NCBI GenBank assembly: GCA_030765605.1
Contig: JAVCCG010000125.1
Span: forward strand, 1-15,089
Reading direction: 5' to 3'
Length of the DNA stretch: 15,089 nucleotides
Origin: Candidatus Alcyoniella australis
GTDB lineage: Bacteria; Lernaellota; Lernaellaia; JAVCCG01; Alcyoniellaceae
The stretch's first letter is position 1. Each line of letters begins with the position of its first letter. Position numbers and translations under genes: made by a program. Positions 6,619-14,007 of this stretch are shown in pieces. Below the pieces are notes generated by a model that was not told the DNA's origin, did no database searches, and saw only the letters and a list, made by a program, of their open reading frames with translations.

Positions 6619-7795
6619 CGCCGTTGAAGTAGGCGTACCACAGGCCGCTTGGGGTGTTGTACGACACGCGGGCATTGCTCTGTGTATCGAGCACGAACGA
6701 GCATTGCTGCACGTCGCCGCCGTCGTAGATCGTCGAAATACGCCACACGCCTTCGTCGTAAAAGGCGTACATCAGGTTTCCCGCGTCAATGAAAACCACG
6801 TGCGGCTTGTCGCAGCACACGTCGAGCTCGATGCCGCACGGTGCGCCGTCGGCCTCGACGATTATGCTTTGGACCCAGTCGCCCGAGGCATTGGTGGCGT
6901 AGCGCAGTTCGGCCGCCTTGCCCGATGTGGAGTAGACCACGTGGGCCTTGCCGCCCGAATCGAAACCGAGCTGCGGCTTGCCCTCGTCCGTTGAGATCTC
7001 GGAGCTGTTCCAGGTCGAGCCGTCGTTGTACAGGTAGTCCAGGCCGCTCATGATGTAGGAATAGACGATGCCCGGGCGACCCGCGCCGGTCAAGGCCAGG
7101 TCGAACTCCGGGGTGGATACGCCGACGACCAGCTGTCCGCCGGACCACGGGCCCGAGTCGTTGCTCTTGAAGTAAATGCCGTAGTACCCGCCGCCGAGTT
7201 TGGTCGAGTAGGCGATCGACGCGTGCCCCGTGGTGTTGACCGCGATCTGCGTGTCCCAGCCCAACGAGTCGATCGAGGTATTGGCCCAGGTTCCCGAGGC
7301 GTCGGTGAGGTACCCGACCTCGCTGAAGTCCGTGGCCCCGTTGACCCAGGAGATGTGCAGCTGCTCGCCGTAGACGTCCAGCGAGGTGCCGAAGGCCGCG
7401 GCCACCGCGGTGATCTGTTCGTTGTCAAAGGCCTTGGCGCCGGGCCAGGCATGATGCAACGTGGCGTCGCTGTTGTGTAGATAGCTGATCTGGGGCTTGT
7501 CCGCGTAGTTAAGCGCGATGCAGTTCTCATCGCCGTAGTCTCCAGCCACGACCTGCTCGATCTCAAGGAATTCCTCGTCATCGTCGTCGTCGTCGATGTC
7601 GTCATCGTCGCCACTGTCATCATCGATGTCGTCGTCGTCATCGATATCATCGTCGTCGTTGTCGAGATCATCGTCGTCGTCGTCGAGGTCGTCGTCATCT
7701 TGGCTGTCGTCATCGTCGTTTGATGAACAGGCGGCGACCAAGGCGAACGCGACGATCAGCAAGATTATCAGGGCGCTCAAACGGTAGCCAAGCAT
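6608..7795 (-). CDS. Lipoprotein with poly-Asp linker and beta-propeller-like domain
   Basis: A 395-residue exported lipoprotein. The start ATG at 7795 is chosen because GGAGG (7804-7808) lies 9 nt upstream and because the frame then opens with a clean signal peptide, MLGYRLSALIILLIVAF, ending in a lipobox (LVAAC, Cys23). Residues 27-73 are almost pure Asp in blocks separated by L, I, SQ or SG. The remaining 320 residues consist of repeated beta motifs of the kind 'ISYLHNSDATL', 'LHISWVNGATDF', 'ASIAYSTKLGG', 'AHVVYSTSGKAAELRYATNA', 'PHVVFIDAGNLMYAFYD', about six to seven blades, typical of surface beta-propellers. No catalytic motif is visible. It is the last gene of the leftward series, 77 nt after the outer-membrane barrel gene, so it may share the transcript or have its own promoter. 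A surface-exposed binding or scaffold role is inferred; ligand unknown. Confidence 0.85.
   Translation of the reverse strand: MLGYRLSALIILLIVAFALVAACSSNDDDDSQDDDDLDDDDDDLDNDDDDIDDDDDIDDDSGDDDDIDDDDDDEEFLEIEQVVAGDYGDENCIALNYADKPQISYLHNSDATLHHAWPGAKAFDNEQITAVAAAFGTSLDVYGEQLHISWVNGATDFSEVGYLTDASGTWANTSIDSLGWDTQIAVNTTGHASIAYSTKLGGGYYGIYFKSNDSGPWSGGQLVVGVSTPEFDLALTGAGRPGIVYSYIMSGLDYLYNDGSTWNSSEISTDEGKPQLGFDSGGKAHVVYSTSGKAAELRYATNASGDWVQSIIVEADGAPCGIELDVCCDKPHVVFIDAGNLMYAFYDEGVWRISTIYDGGDVQQCSFVLDTQSNARVSYNTPSGLWYAYFNGEHL
7577..7717 (-). repeat. GAY trinucleotide tract encoding the poly-Asp linker
   Basis: About 47 codons, nearly all GAT or GAC, interrupted by single Leu, Ile, Asn and Ser-Gln/Ser-Gly codons. 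The tract is a probable site of length variation between strains. Confidence 0.9.
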
Positions 7796-7872
7796 TGGGC
7801 AAGCCTCCGTCGGGATCTGATCATTTCCAGAGCGGTTCCGTTTTACCGACGAATCCTCATGAACAACCCGGG

Positions 7873-8715
7873 CTAGAACTCTTTGAACACGCCGATGCCG
7901 GCGGTCCATTTCTCATAGCCGGATTTGGGAGGATCACCAAGGTTGAGGTAGGCAGCCTGCCACTTCAGGCCCCAGGTACGGCCGATCCAGTGGCTGTGGC
8001 TCAGGTTGATCTCCCAGGTATCCTGGCGAACCTCCTGGCGGTCGGCCACGTTGGTCGCGGTGTAAGCCTGGGCTGCGAAGGTCGTGCCCAGGAAGATCCA
8101 GAACAAGCCCTCGGAACCAACGCCGAGGGTCACGCCGTGGCTCCAGGACTCGACCGCGCCGGGGTTGGATTCGTTACGCGTCAGCCGGTAGTCGGCAATG
8201 AAGTACGGCAGGTAGAGCGTGGGTCCGGCGGCCACGTACCAGTCGTGGTGGTCGTCCCAATACTGGATGTGTCCGGCCCCGAGGGTAAAGGTCAGCGGCA
8301 GTGATCCCAGGATGAAGGTGAAGTCGTGATCCACGCGCCACATCGGCGTGAACAGCGACTCGGTGCCCGTACCCAGGGCGGTGTAGGTCGAGAGGTAGCG
8401 GAACCAATTGACGTAGGCGCCGACCGTACCGGTGACCGCCTCGCCCTCGAGCTCGCGGGTGTGCATGCCCAGTTGGGCAAACGGCGTGATCCGCGGATGG
8501 ACCCGGAAATAGCCGGTGAGGTAGGCCGAGTACCAGTCGCCGTAGTCGTCGTTGGGCGTCAGGTGTTCCCAGACGAAGTCTGCGTCGCCGCGGTAACTCA
8601 ACCCCTCGCGCAGCTTGGCGCGTTCTTCGGCGGTGTCGGCGCAAAACGCCGGAGCGGCCACCAGCAGCAGGCAGGTCAAAATGCACAGCGCGGCAAGAGT
8701 AGTTCTACAAGCCAA
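7873..8715 (-). CDS. YaiO-family outer-membrane beta-barrel protein
   Basis: A 280-residue protein with a Sec signal peptide (hydrophobic core LAALCILTCLLLVAAPAF, cleavage near FCA-DT), then alternating amphipathic strands rich in Trp/Tyr: GDADFVWEHLTPNDDYGDWY, YLTGYFRVHPRITPFAQ, YVNWFRYLSTYTALGTG, WYVAAGPTLYLPYFIADYRL, ending in a terminal Phe (GIGVFKEF) as recognised by the BAM complex. The strand pattern and length fit the OMP_YaiO domain; the E. coli relative sits beside a family-2 glycosyltransferase and a deacetylase. The start is TTG at 8715, supported by GGGAG (8723-8727) 7 nt upstream; it overlaps the preceding gene by 11 nt. By context it is the likely outer-membrane exit or anchoring component for the polymer made by this operon; transport itself is inferred. 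Confidence 0.82.
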   Translation of the reverse strand: MACRTTLAALCILTCLLLVAAPAFCADTAEERAKLREGLSYRGDADFVWEHLTPNDDYGDWYSAYLTGYFRVHPRITPFAQLGMHTRELEGEAVTGTVGAYVNWFRYLSTYTALGTGTESLFTPMWRVDHDFTFILGSLPLTFTLGAGHIQYWDDHHDWYVAAGPTLYLPYFIADYRLTRNESNPGAVESWSHGVTLGVGSEGLFWIFLGTTFAAQAYTATNVADRQEVRQDTWEINLSHSHWIGRTWGLKWQAAYLNLGDPPKSGYEKWTAGIGVFKEF

Positions 8716-9598
8716 CCATCTTCTCCCGGGTCATGTTAACCACGACCTGCTGCAGGATGTCCATCTGGTATCCCTGCTCCGGATCGTAGCGCGAGATAAA
8801 TTCGTTCCAGATATAGCGGGCGCGCTCCGAGTCGGGCTCGATCAATCCGTAGAGGATCACGAAGATCTGGGCGAAGGCGTCGGGGTAGAACGTGCCCCAG
8901 CTCGAACGGTGGATCGCGCCATCGTCAACCGCCCACAGATAGAGTTGGTCCTGCTGGACGTCGAGCTTGGTCTCGATACCATGCTTGAGGGCCAGCCGCG
9001 CCTGCTCGTAGTAGTCGGTGTCGGGCCAGCCCAGCGCCTCGCACAGCTTGATGAACGCCCCCAGCCCGCCGTAGTTCTCGCAGTTGTCCATCAGATATTT
9101 TTGGCTCTGCTCGGGGATGGCGCGCGCCAAGCCGTCGGATTCCTGCAGGTGCAATATCAGATAGGCGATGTCGAGAATCTTGAAGTGGTTGGCGTCGAGC
9201 AGCTCGCGCTTGCCCGTGCGCTGGTAGTACTCCCAGAGCAGAATCAAGAACGTGCCGGCGTAGGCGTCGACCGAGTCGTAGGTGTTGTTGGCCACCTGGT
9301 GGCCATTGCGGTAGATCGTGTAGTCGTAAATGCTGCCGGTCAGACCGTTCTTGTCCGGGTAGTTCAGGTTGTTGAAGTACCAGTCGATGTAGCTCTCGAC
9401 TCCCGAGTAATCCAGGTCGTGGCGCAGGGCGTAGATCGAGAACAGGTTGATCGCATAGGGCTCGACAAAGTAGACGTCGATGTCGATCGGGCGAAAGAAC
9501 TCGAGCACCCGCAACGCCGGGTGTCGTTGGCTCGTGCAACTGCTCAGGGCGGCCATCATCAATAGACTACAGACGGTTAAGGTTAAGAACCTTTTCAT
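8705..9598 (-). CDS. Six-hairpin (alpha/alpha)6-type glycosidase-like lipoprotein
   Basis: A 297-residue lipoprotein: MKRFLTLTVCSLLMMAALSSC with lipobox LSSC (Cys21). The mature part is rich in paired helices with motifs such as NTYDSVDAYAGTFLILLWEY, NCENYGGLGAFIKLCEALGW and SSWGTFYPDAFAQIFVILYG, which recall the (alpha/alpha)6 toroids of family-8/88-like glycosidases; Asp residues in DSVDAY, and the DDGAIHRSSW stretch, are candidates for catalysis. Family assignment is by fold pattern only. ATG at 9598 overlaps the preceding gene by 32 nt, and a poorer upstream start in the same frame would spoil the signal peptide. Expected role: periplasmic trimming or binding of the nascent polysaccharide, comparable in position to the hydrolases of the PNAG, Pel and cellulose operons. 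Confidence 0.72.
   Translation of the reverse strand: MKRFLTLTVCSLLMMAALSSCTSQRHPALRVLEFFRPIDIDVYFVEPYAINLFSIYALRHDLDYSGVESYIDWYFNNLNYPDKNGLTGSIYDYTIYRNGHQVANNTYDSVDAYAGTFLILLWEYYQRTGKRELLDANHFKILDIAYLILHLQESDGLARAIPEQSQKYLMDNCENYGGLGAFIKLCEALGWPDTDYYEQARLALKHGIETKLDVQQDQLYLWAVDDGAIHRSSWGTFYPDAFAQIFVILYGLIEPDSERARYIWNEFISRYDPEQGYQMDILQQVVVNMTREKMVGL
8723..8727 (-). promoter_or_regulatory. Ribosome site deciding the TTG start of the YaiO-family gene
   Basis: GGGAG on the minus strand inside the last codons of the upstream lipoprotein gene, 7 nt before TTG 8715-8713. No ATG or GTG in that frame offers an alternative before the signal peptide. Confidence 0.65.
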
Positions 9599-11423
9599 TG
9601 CCCTGGTCCTCGATGACGGCATAGTAGTATTGCTGGTCCTCTAGGATGCGCAGTCCGTCACCGACGGGCCTGGCGTATTGCCCTCGCGGTATCGCCACGG
9701 TGATCTGCTCGAGTCCCTCTGGATTGTTCAGTCGTACTTCCATCCCGCGGTCCGCGATGTTGAAGCTGTAATCGGTCTTGTAAAAGCGCAACAGAAAACG
9801 GGCAAACGTTGTGATCGACTTGACCTGAATCCGCCCCTCGTCGATCAGACCTTCGACCTCGGAGAAGAAGCTGACGAACTCCGGGCCGTACAGGTGGCCG
9901 TTGTATGTCTCGAACAGGTTGTAGGGGTGCGAGTAGATCAACCGGATGCAGCGGTTGCTCATCGTGAACTGCGCGGTCTGTTCAAGCCACTGCCTCACCT
10001 GAGATTCCGACGCGTCGTCTTTGATGCCGAACTCCTCGAGCGAGGCGCTGGTGCCCATCGGCATCACCGGAAAGGCCAGGACCCGCTCGCTTACCATCTT
10101 GCCGTCGTAGAAGCTGCGGTTGGGGGCCGAGCCGGTATCGCCGGTGTAGTAGTAGCCCACGTAGTTGTTGCGCTCGAGAATCTGGGTTGCCAGCGGCTGC
10201 GGGTGCACGCCCACGGGCGCGGAATATTCGACGATCGGGTAGTTGACGATGTTTTCCAGACACAGCGAATTGCGGTTGATGTTCTCCTCGATCTCCTTCT
10301 CGCCGAAAACACCGCGGTCGATGGAAAAGGCAAACCAGTTGTGTCCCCAACCGCCGTGGGAACCGATGGCCCCATGCTTGGCCAGCTCGCGCACGAACTC
10401 CAGCCCGCCGCCATCGGCCTCGAACCCCTGGGCGTCGCCCGGCTCGTCGAGGAAATCGCCGGCGGTGATGTGGATCGAGTACTCCATGTTGGGCCGCAGA
10501 TAGCCCTTTTCAAACAGGATCGGCATGTAATCCCACTCGATGTTGGAGTCCACGTGCCAGTTGATCACCAGCCCGCCGATGCCGTCGGGAACGCTGAGCA
10601 GGTGCGGAATGTGTACCTCGTCGAACAGGAAGGTGCGCAGCATTGCGCGCAACGGCAGGTCGTCGCCGTAGGCCTTGACGTAGCCCAGCGGCAGATTGAC
10701 CCACATCGCCAGCCCTTTACCGAAACGGTTGAGCGTCACGGCCGGACAACTGCGTCCATTGTCGAACACCGAGTCCGCCAGCACTTCGATGCCCTGGGAA
10801 AATGGGGTCAGCTTGGAGCTGATCGCATTATACATCAGCCGACCGTAACCGTATCCGACCATGTACTGTTCTTCGTCGACCTTGCCCAGCGGAATCTGGC
10901 AGCGATCGCGCCCCAGCTCTCCGCGGAAGCGGATGTGGGCCAGGCCGAAGGCATCGTCGCGCAACTCGTCGTAATTCAGATAATCGACCCCGGCAAGCCG
11001 CATGGTCAGCGGGTTGTTGCGGAAATCGCCGGAGTAGGTCCGGGTGCCGGCGTCGAAGGCCAAGAACACCGAGCCCCCGGCTTCTGTGTAGCGTTCAAGC
11101 CACGGCTCAAAGGCGTTGACCATGCTCTGGCACGCGCCGTCGGGAAAGATGATCGCCGGCACGTGTTCGGGCAGCTCGACCGGGTTGAGGCTGAGCAGCA
11201 TATTCAATTCGAGGCGTTCGAACGGCACGCCCTCCTCGAGCAACACGCTGGAATAAGCATCGAGCACGTAGCCGTACTGTTCAACGCTCTTGGAGTTGTA
11301 GGCTAATACAACGCGTAGGTCGGCGCGATCGGAGATCTGGTTGATCTCCGTGATCGTGCGCATGCCCAGGATCACCACGGCCACGCAGGCGATAATGATC
11401 AGACTTATGAAGACTCTTCGCAT
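9567..11423 (-). CDS. Membrane-anchored CE4-like polysaccharide deacetylase with N-terminal GATase-like domain
   Basis: A 618-residue protein. Residues 4-21 form a signal anchor (FISLIIIACVAVVILGM). Residues about 35-280 look like a class-I amidotransferase/ThuA-type alpha-beta domain (VLAYNSKSVEQYGYVLDAYS, PAIIFPDGACQSMV, GGSVFLAFDAGTRTY, and GKGLAMWVNLPLGY near the end) probably without catalytic use. Residues about 283-560 follow the NodB-homology order: a metal/base Asp in LVINWHVDSN (Asp292), a His pair in GSHGGWGHNWF (His356, His361), YSAPVGVHPQP (about 400-410) and the late His in IRLIYSHP (His499). The His pair is spaced by four residues where CE4 enzymes usually have three, so it is a divergent member. 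A beta-rich tail closes the protein. Predicted role: N- or O-deacetylation of the exported polymer in the periplasm. ATG 11423 has AAGGGAA 7 nt upstream and overlaps the preceding gene by 19 nt. Confidence 0.78.
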   Translation of the reverse strand: MRRVFISLIIIACVAVVILGMRTITEINQISDRADLRVVLAYNSKSVEQYGYVLDAYSSVLLEEGVPFERLELNMLLSLNPVELPEHVPAIIFPDGACQSMVNAFEPWLERYTEAGGSVFLAFDAGTRTYSGDFRNNPLTMRLAGVDYLNYDELRDDAFGLAHIRFRGELGRDRCQIPLGKVDEEQYMVGYGYGRLMYNAISSKLTPFSQGIEVLADSVFDNGRSCPAVTLNRFGKGLAMWVNLPLGYVKAYGDDLPLRAMLRTFLFDEVHIPHLLSVPDGIGGLVINWHVDSNIEWDYMPILFEKGYLRPNMEYSIHITAGDFLDEPGDAQGFEADGGGLEFVRELAKHGAIGSHGGWGHNWFAFSIDRGVFGEKEIEENINRNSLCLENIVNYPIVEYSAPVGVHPQPLATQILERNNYVGYYYTGDTGSAPNRSFYDGKMVSERVLAFPVMPMGTSASLEEFGIKDDASESQVRQWLEQTAQFTMSNRCIRLIYSHPYNLFETYNGHLYGPEFVSFFSEVEGLIDEGRIQVKSITTFARFLLRFYKTDYSFNIADRGMEVRLNNPEGLEQITVAIPRGQYARPVGDGLRILEDQQYYYAVIEDQGNEKVLNLNRL

Positions 11424-12751
11424 CGGACTATTCCCTTACCCTCGGTGAGCACGTAGCCGTGCGCGGCCACGTTTTTGCCCAGGGTGATCGCTTTCTTGCC
11501 GATAACCGACTTGATCGTTCCCGCCGCGCCCATGCGCGCTCCCTCCTCGGCGACCACGGATTCTTGCGAGAACACGTGTCCGAGCACTTCAGCGCCCTGG
11601 CAGAGCTTGATCGGTCCTTCGGCAAATAGGTCGCCGAGCACCACCGTACCCTTGCCGACTTCGATAAAACCGTAAGCCCGCGCCGAACCGCGCATCATTA
11701 CCTTCTCGCCAAAAGCCAGGTCGCCGCGCACGATCAGGTCGTGGTCGATATCAGCCGCGGAGGCGATGGAGATATCGCCGTCGAGCACTGTGGCCACGTC
11801 CTTGATCGTCTTGATGTTCATTGGATCGATCCGCTCGCGCTGGGGAGATCGAGTCTCGAGGTGCGGCTCGCTGTTGTGGTAGTCCGGCGTTGTGATCTTG
11901 TAGCCGTAGAGCCTGCGGAAGACGATTTTGTCCCCCAGGTGGATCTCGTTGAGGCTCGAGCAGCTGATTCCTAAAACGCAGCCCTCGCCGATCTGGACCT
12001 GCTGCTCGCAATCGGCCCAGCGCGAGATTCGGCAGTTCGCGCCCAGCTCGAGCCGGCCGTCGCAGGCAATCGCCCGCAGCCGGCTCTCCGGACCGACCGT
12101 CGCGTCGCCCGTGACATAGATGTCCTTCTCGAAATTGATCTTCTCTTTGGCGACCAGATCGCCGGGCACGTACATCGCGTGCTCGATCTGCTCGCCCGCC
12201 GGAACGTGCTTGGAACGGCTGACCTCGACCAGCTCCTCCTTGGACATGCGGACCTTTTGCATGCCCTCTTCGTTGATCCGCTCGCCCAGCGCTTTGACGA
12301 AAATCCGGCGCGCCGATTTGCCAAGGTAGCGCGGATCCTTGCTGTAGCTCATCTTGACCGGCAGCGGGTACTCGTCGCGCGGATTGAGCACCTCGATCAT
12401 ACCCGAGATAAAGGGCAGGATCGTCATCAGCGAAAATACCAAAATCACCAGCAGCGGATAGTACGGTCGGCGCAACGAGGGGTCGACCGATCGATCGACG
12501 AAGCCCTCGATCTCGACCTGTTCGGTCTGTTCGGTCGGCTCCAGCGGCTCGCCGAGCATATCGGTCTGGTCGGATGCCGGTTCCGGCAGAGGCTCGGCCG
12601 TTGCCTCGGGTTGCGCCGTGGGCTGAGCCGCAACGGATTCGGCGGTCGGCTGCGGCTCCGGGGCCTGGCCCTCCTGGGCCCAGGCCGCACAGCACAGCGC
12701 GATGCTCAGCGCCAGCGCCAGCACCAGCAACAGTGCGCCGGATCGGCTCAC
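11405..12751 (-). CDS. Membrane-anchored bactofilin-like (polymer-forming) beta-helix protein
   Basis: A 448-residue protein. Order: Sec-type signal (SGALLLVLALALSIALCC, possible cleavage at AWA-QE near 25), a Pro/Glu/Thr/Ala-rich spacer (27-90), one transmembrane helix (about 96-118, YPLLVILVFSLMTILPFISG), a basic-containing juxtamembrane part and, from about 185, a long right-handed beta-helix with the repeating hydrophobic/turn pattern of bactofilins: YVPGDLVAKEKINFEKDIYV, GDATVGPESRLRAIACDGRL, DHDLIVRGDLAFGEKVMM, GTVVLGDLFAEGPIKLCQGA, IKSVIGKKAITLGKNVAA. If the signal is cleaved, the beta-helix faces the cytoplasm, as in normal bactofilins. The start GTG at 12751 is preferred over a GTG at 12790 because it has AAAGGTGG 7 nt upstream and overlaps the synthase stop in a GTGA of 4 nt, a strong sign of translational coupling. 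Suggested role: scaffold that organises or clusters the synthase complex. Confidence 0.75.
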   Translation of the reverse strand: MSRSGALLLVLALALSIALCCAAWAQEGQAPEPQPTAESVAAQPTAQPEATAEPLPEPASDQTDMLGEPLEPTEQTEQVEIEGFVDRSVDPSLRRPYYPLLVILVFSLMTILPFISGMIEVLNPRDEYPLPVKMSYSKDPRYLGKSARRIFVKALGERINEEGMQKVRMSKEELVEVSRSKHVPAGEQIEHAMYVPGDLVAKEKINFEKDIYVTGDATVGPESRLRAIACDGRLELGANCRISRWADCEQQVQIGEGCVLGISCSSLNEIHLGDKIVFRRLYGYKITTPDYHNSEPHLETRSPQRERIDPMNIKTIKDVATVLDGDISIASAADIDHDLIVRGDLAFGEKVMMRGSARAYGFIEVGKGTVVLGDLFAEGPIKLCQGAEVLGHVFSQESVVAEEGARMGAAGTIKSVIGKKAITLGKNVAAHGYVLTEGKGIVRCEESS

Positions 12752-14007
12752 GACTCGTCCACCTTTCTGAAACGCTTGGTCTTGGTCCACTCGGCCTCAC
12801 GGCCGCGCAAGCGGTCGCCCAGCGCTTCGAAAAATCCTACCGTCGTATTCCAGATGTTGAGCAGGAAATAGAACAGCAGGAACGGCAGCAGCCGGATGCG
12901 GTAAGTCACGCCGTCGAGCAGCGAGGCCGTGCCGATCTGGTAGAACGGCGCGAAATTGCCGAAGGTGTTGTAGCCGGCCACGAACAGAAAGACGATCAGG
13001 CTCTCGAGGATCTGCATCTCGCCTAGGAAGAACAACGTCACCGAGTCCAGAATGCCGGTGAACAGGAACACCGGAATCGTGTAAATCGACAGCAGCATAA
13101 ATCCGTCGAACTTCTCCCCGCGCGACAGGTGCTTGGAGCGCAGTAGGCCACCCATGTGTTTGAACATCGCCTGGTTGTGTCCGCGCGACCAGCGTCTGAT
13201 CTGCCGCGCACGCACCTCCCAGGTCTGGGGCGCCTCTTCGTAGCACTCGACGCGGTTGGCGTAGACCACCTTCCAGCCGTTGATGAACAGGCGGAAGGTC
13301 AGGTCGGTGTCCTCGGCCAGCACCGAGGTGTCGAAGCCGCCGAAGGCCATGGCCAGCTCGCGTCTGAACCCGCCGACCGTGCCGCCGTATTGCGGGATCA
13401 GCCGCAGGTTATGCCGCGCCTGCTGGTCGACCTGATAGCCGCCGCTACGCTCTAGGTCGAGCAACCGGGTCAGCAGATTGACCTTGGTGTTGATCGGAAT
13501 CACGCGGCCCATCACCGCGCCGACCTCGGGATCCTTGAACGAGATCGCCAGATCGCGCAGCGTGCCTTTATTGGGCAGGTAATCGGCGTCAAAGACCAGC
13601 ATGATCTCGCCGGTGGCTATCGGCAGCACGTCGTTGAGCGCCGCGGGGTTGCCGCGCTTGCCCTCTTTGCGGTGCATCGGCTTGACGCATTTGTGCTTGG
13701 CCGCCAGCTCGTTGAGCACCTGCTCGGTGCGATCGGTCGAGTGGTCGTTGATCGGGATGATCTCCATCCGGTCGATCGGGTAGTCGCAGCGCAGCAGCGA
13801 GTTGATCACCTGGCGCGCCACGCGCTCCTCATCGTGCATCGGGATCAGCACCGAAATCCTGGGCAGATCCGAATCGACGATGTCCTGATAATACAGCCGC
13901 TGCTCGCCCATCACGCGGTTGACCGTAAAGGTATAGTGCCGCACCGCGTAGGCGACCATCAGGATCACCACCAGGATCATGTACAGCTTGAGGATCAGAA
14001 CAACCAA
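12748..14007 (-). CDS. Processive family-2 glycosyltransferase (polysaccharide synthase)
   Basis: A 419-residue inner-membrane synthase. An N-terminal helix (residues 2-21) is followed by a cytoplasmic GT-A domain with every mark of processive GT2 enzymes: ISVLIPMHDE (51-60), NDHSTD with Asp88, the metal-binding DAD in LVFDADY (140-142), the catalytic-base position in LAEDTDLTF (Asp233, xED) and QIRRW (269-273), the QxxRW signature. Three to four membrane helices follow (IYTIPVFLFTGILDSVTLFF, LESLIVFLFVAGYNTF, LLPFLLFYFLLNIW). This is the design of PgaC, hyaluronan and cellulose synthases, which polymerise from UDP-sugars and thread the chain through the membrane; the sugar cannot be read. 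Start: TTG 14007 has AGGAG 8 nt upstream; the TTG at 14013 would sit only 2 nt from it. It overlaps the preceding gene by 13 nt and the next by 4 nt. No PilZ domain is present. Confidence 0.92.
   Translation of the reverse strand: MVVLILKLYMILVVILMVAYAVRHYTFTVNRVMGEQRLYYQDIVDSDLPRISVLIPMHDEERVARQVINSLLRCDYPIDRMEIIPINDHSTDRTEQVLNELAAKHKCVKPMHRKEGKRGNPAALNDVLPIATGEIMLVFDADYLPNKGTLRDLAISFKDPEVGAVMGRVIPINTKVNLLTRLLDLERSGGYQVDQQARHNLRLIPQYGGTVGGFRRELAMAFGGFDTSVLAEDTDLTFRLFINGWKVVYANRVECYEEAPQTWEVRARQIRRWSRGHNQAMFKHMGGLLRSKHLSRGEKFDGFMLLSIYTIPVFLFTGILDSVTLFFLGEMQILESLIVFLFVAGYNTFGNFAPFYQIGTASLLDGVTYRIRLLPFLLFYFLLNIWNTTVGFFEALGDRLRGREAEWTKTKRFRKVDES
12759..12766 (-). promoter_or_regulatory. Ribosome site deciding the GTG start of the beta-helix gene
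   Basis: AAAGGTGG on the minus strand, 7 nt before GTG 12751-12749 and inside the final codons of the glycosyltransferase gene. Confidence 0.6.

Noticed and set aside
6487-6675. Leftward 62-codon frame across the palindrome pair
   Set aside because: Most of it is palindrome-derived sequence and lipoprotein-gene shadow; no start signal.
7577-7717. CRISPR array or tandem-repeat artefact
   Set aside because: The periodicity is 3 bp within a coding frame with mixed GAT/GAC; there are no spacers or longer repeat units.
7796-7909. Longer start for the poly-Asp lipoprotein
   Set aside because: It would add a basic 38-residue extension before a perfect signal peptide; GGAGG supports the ATG at 7795.
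9678-11306. Long rightward open frame of 542 codons
   Set aside because: It lies wholly antisense to the deacetylase gene, whose motifs, signal anchor and ribosome site are clear. The frame has shadow composition and no recognisable domain.
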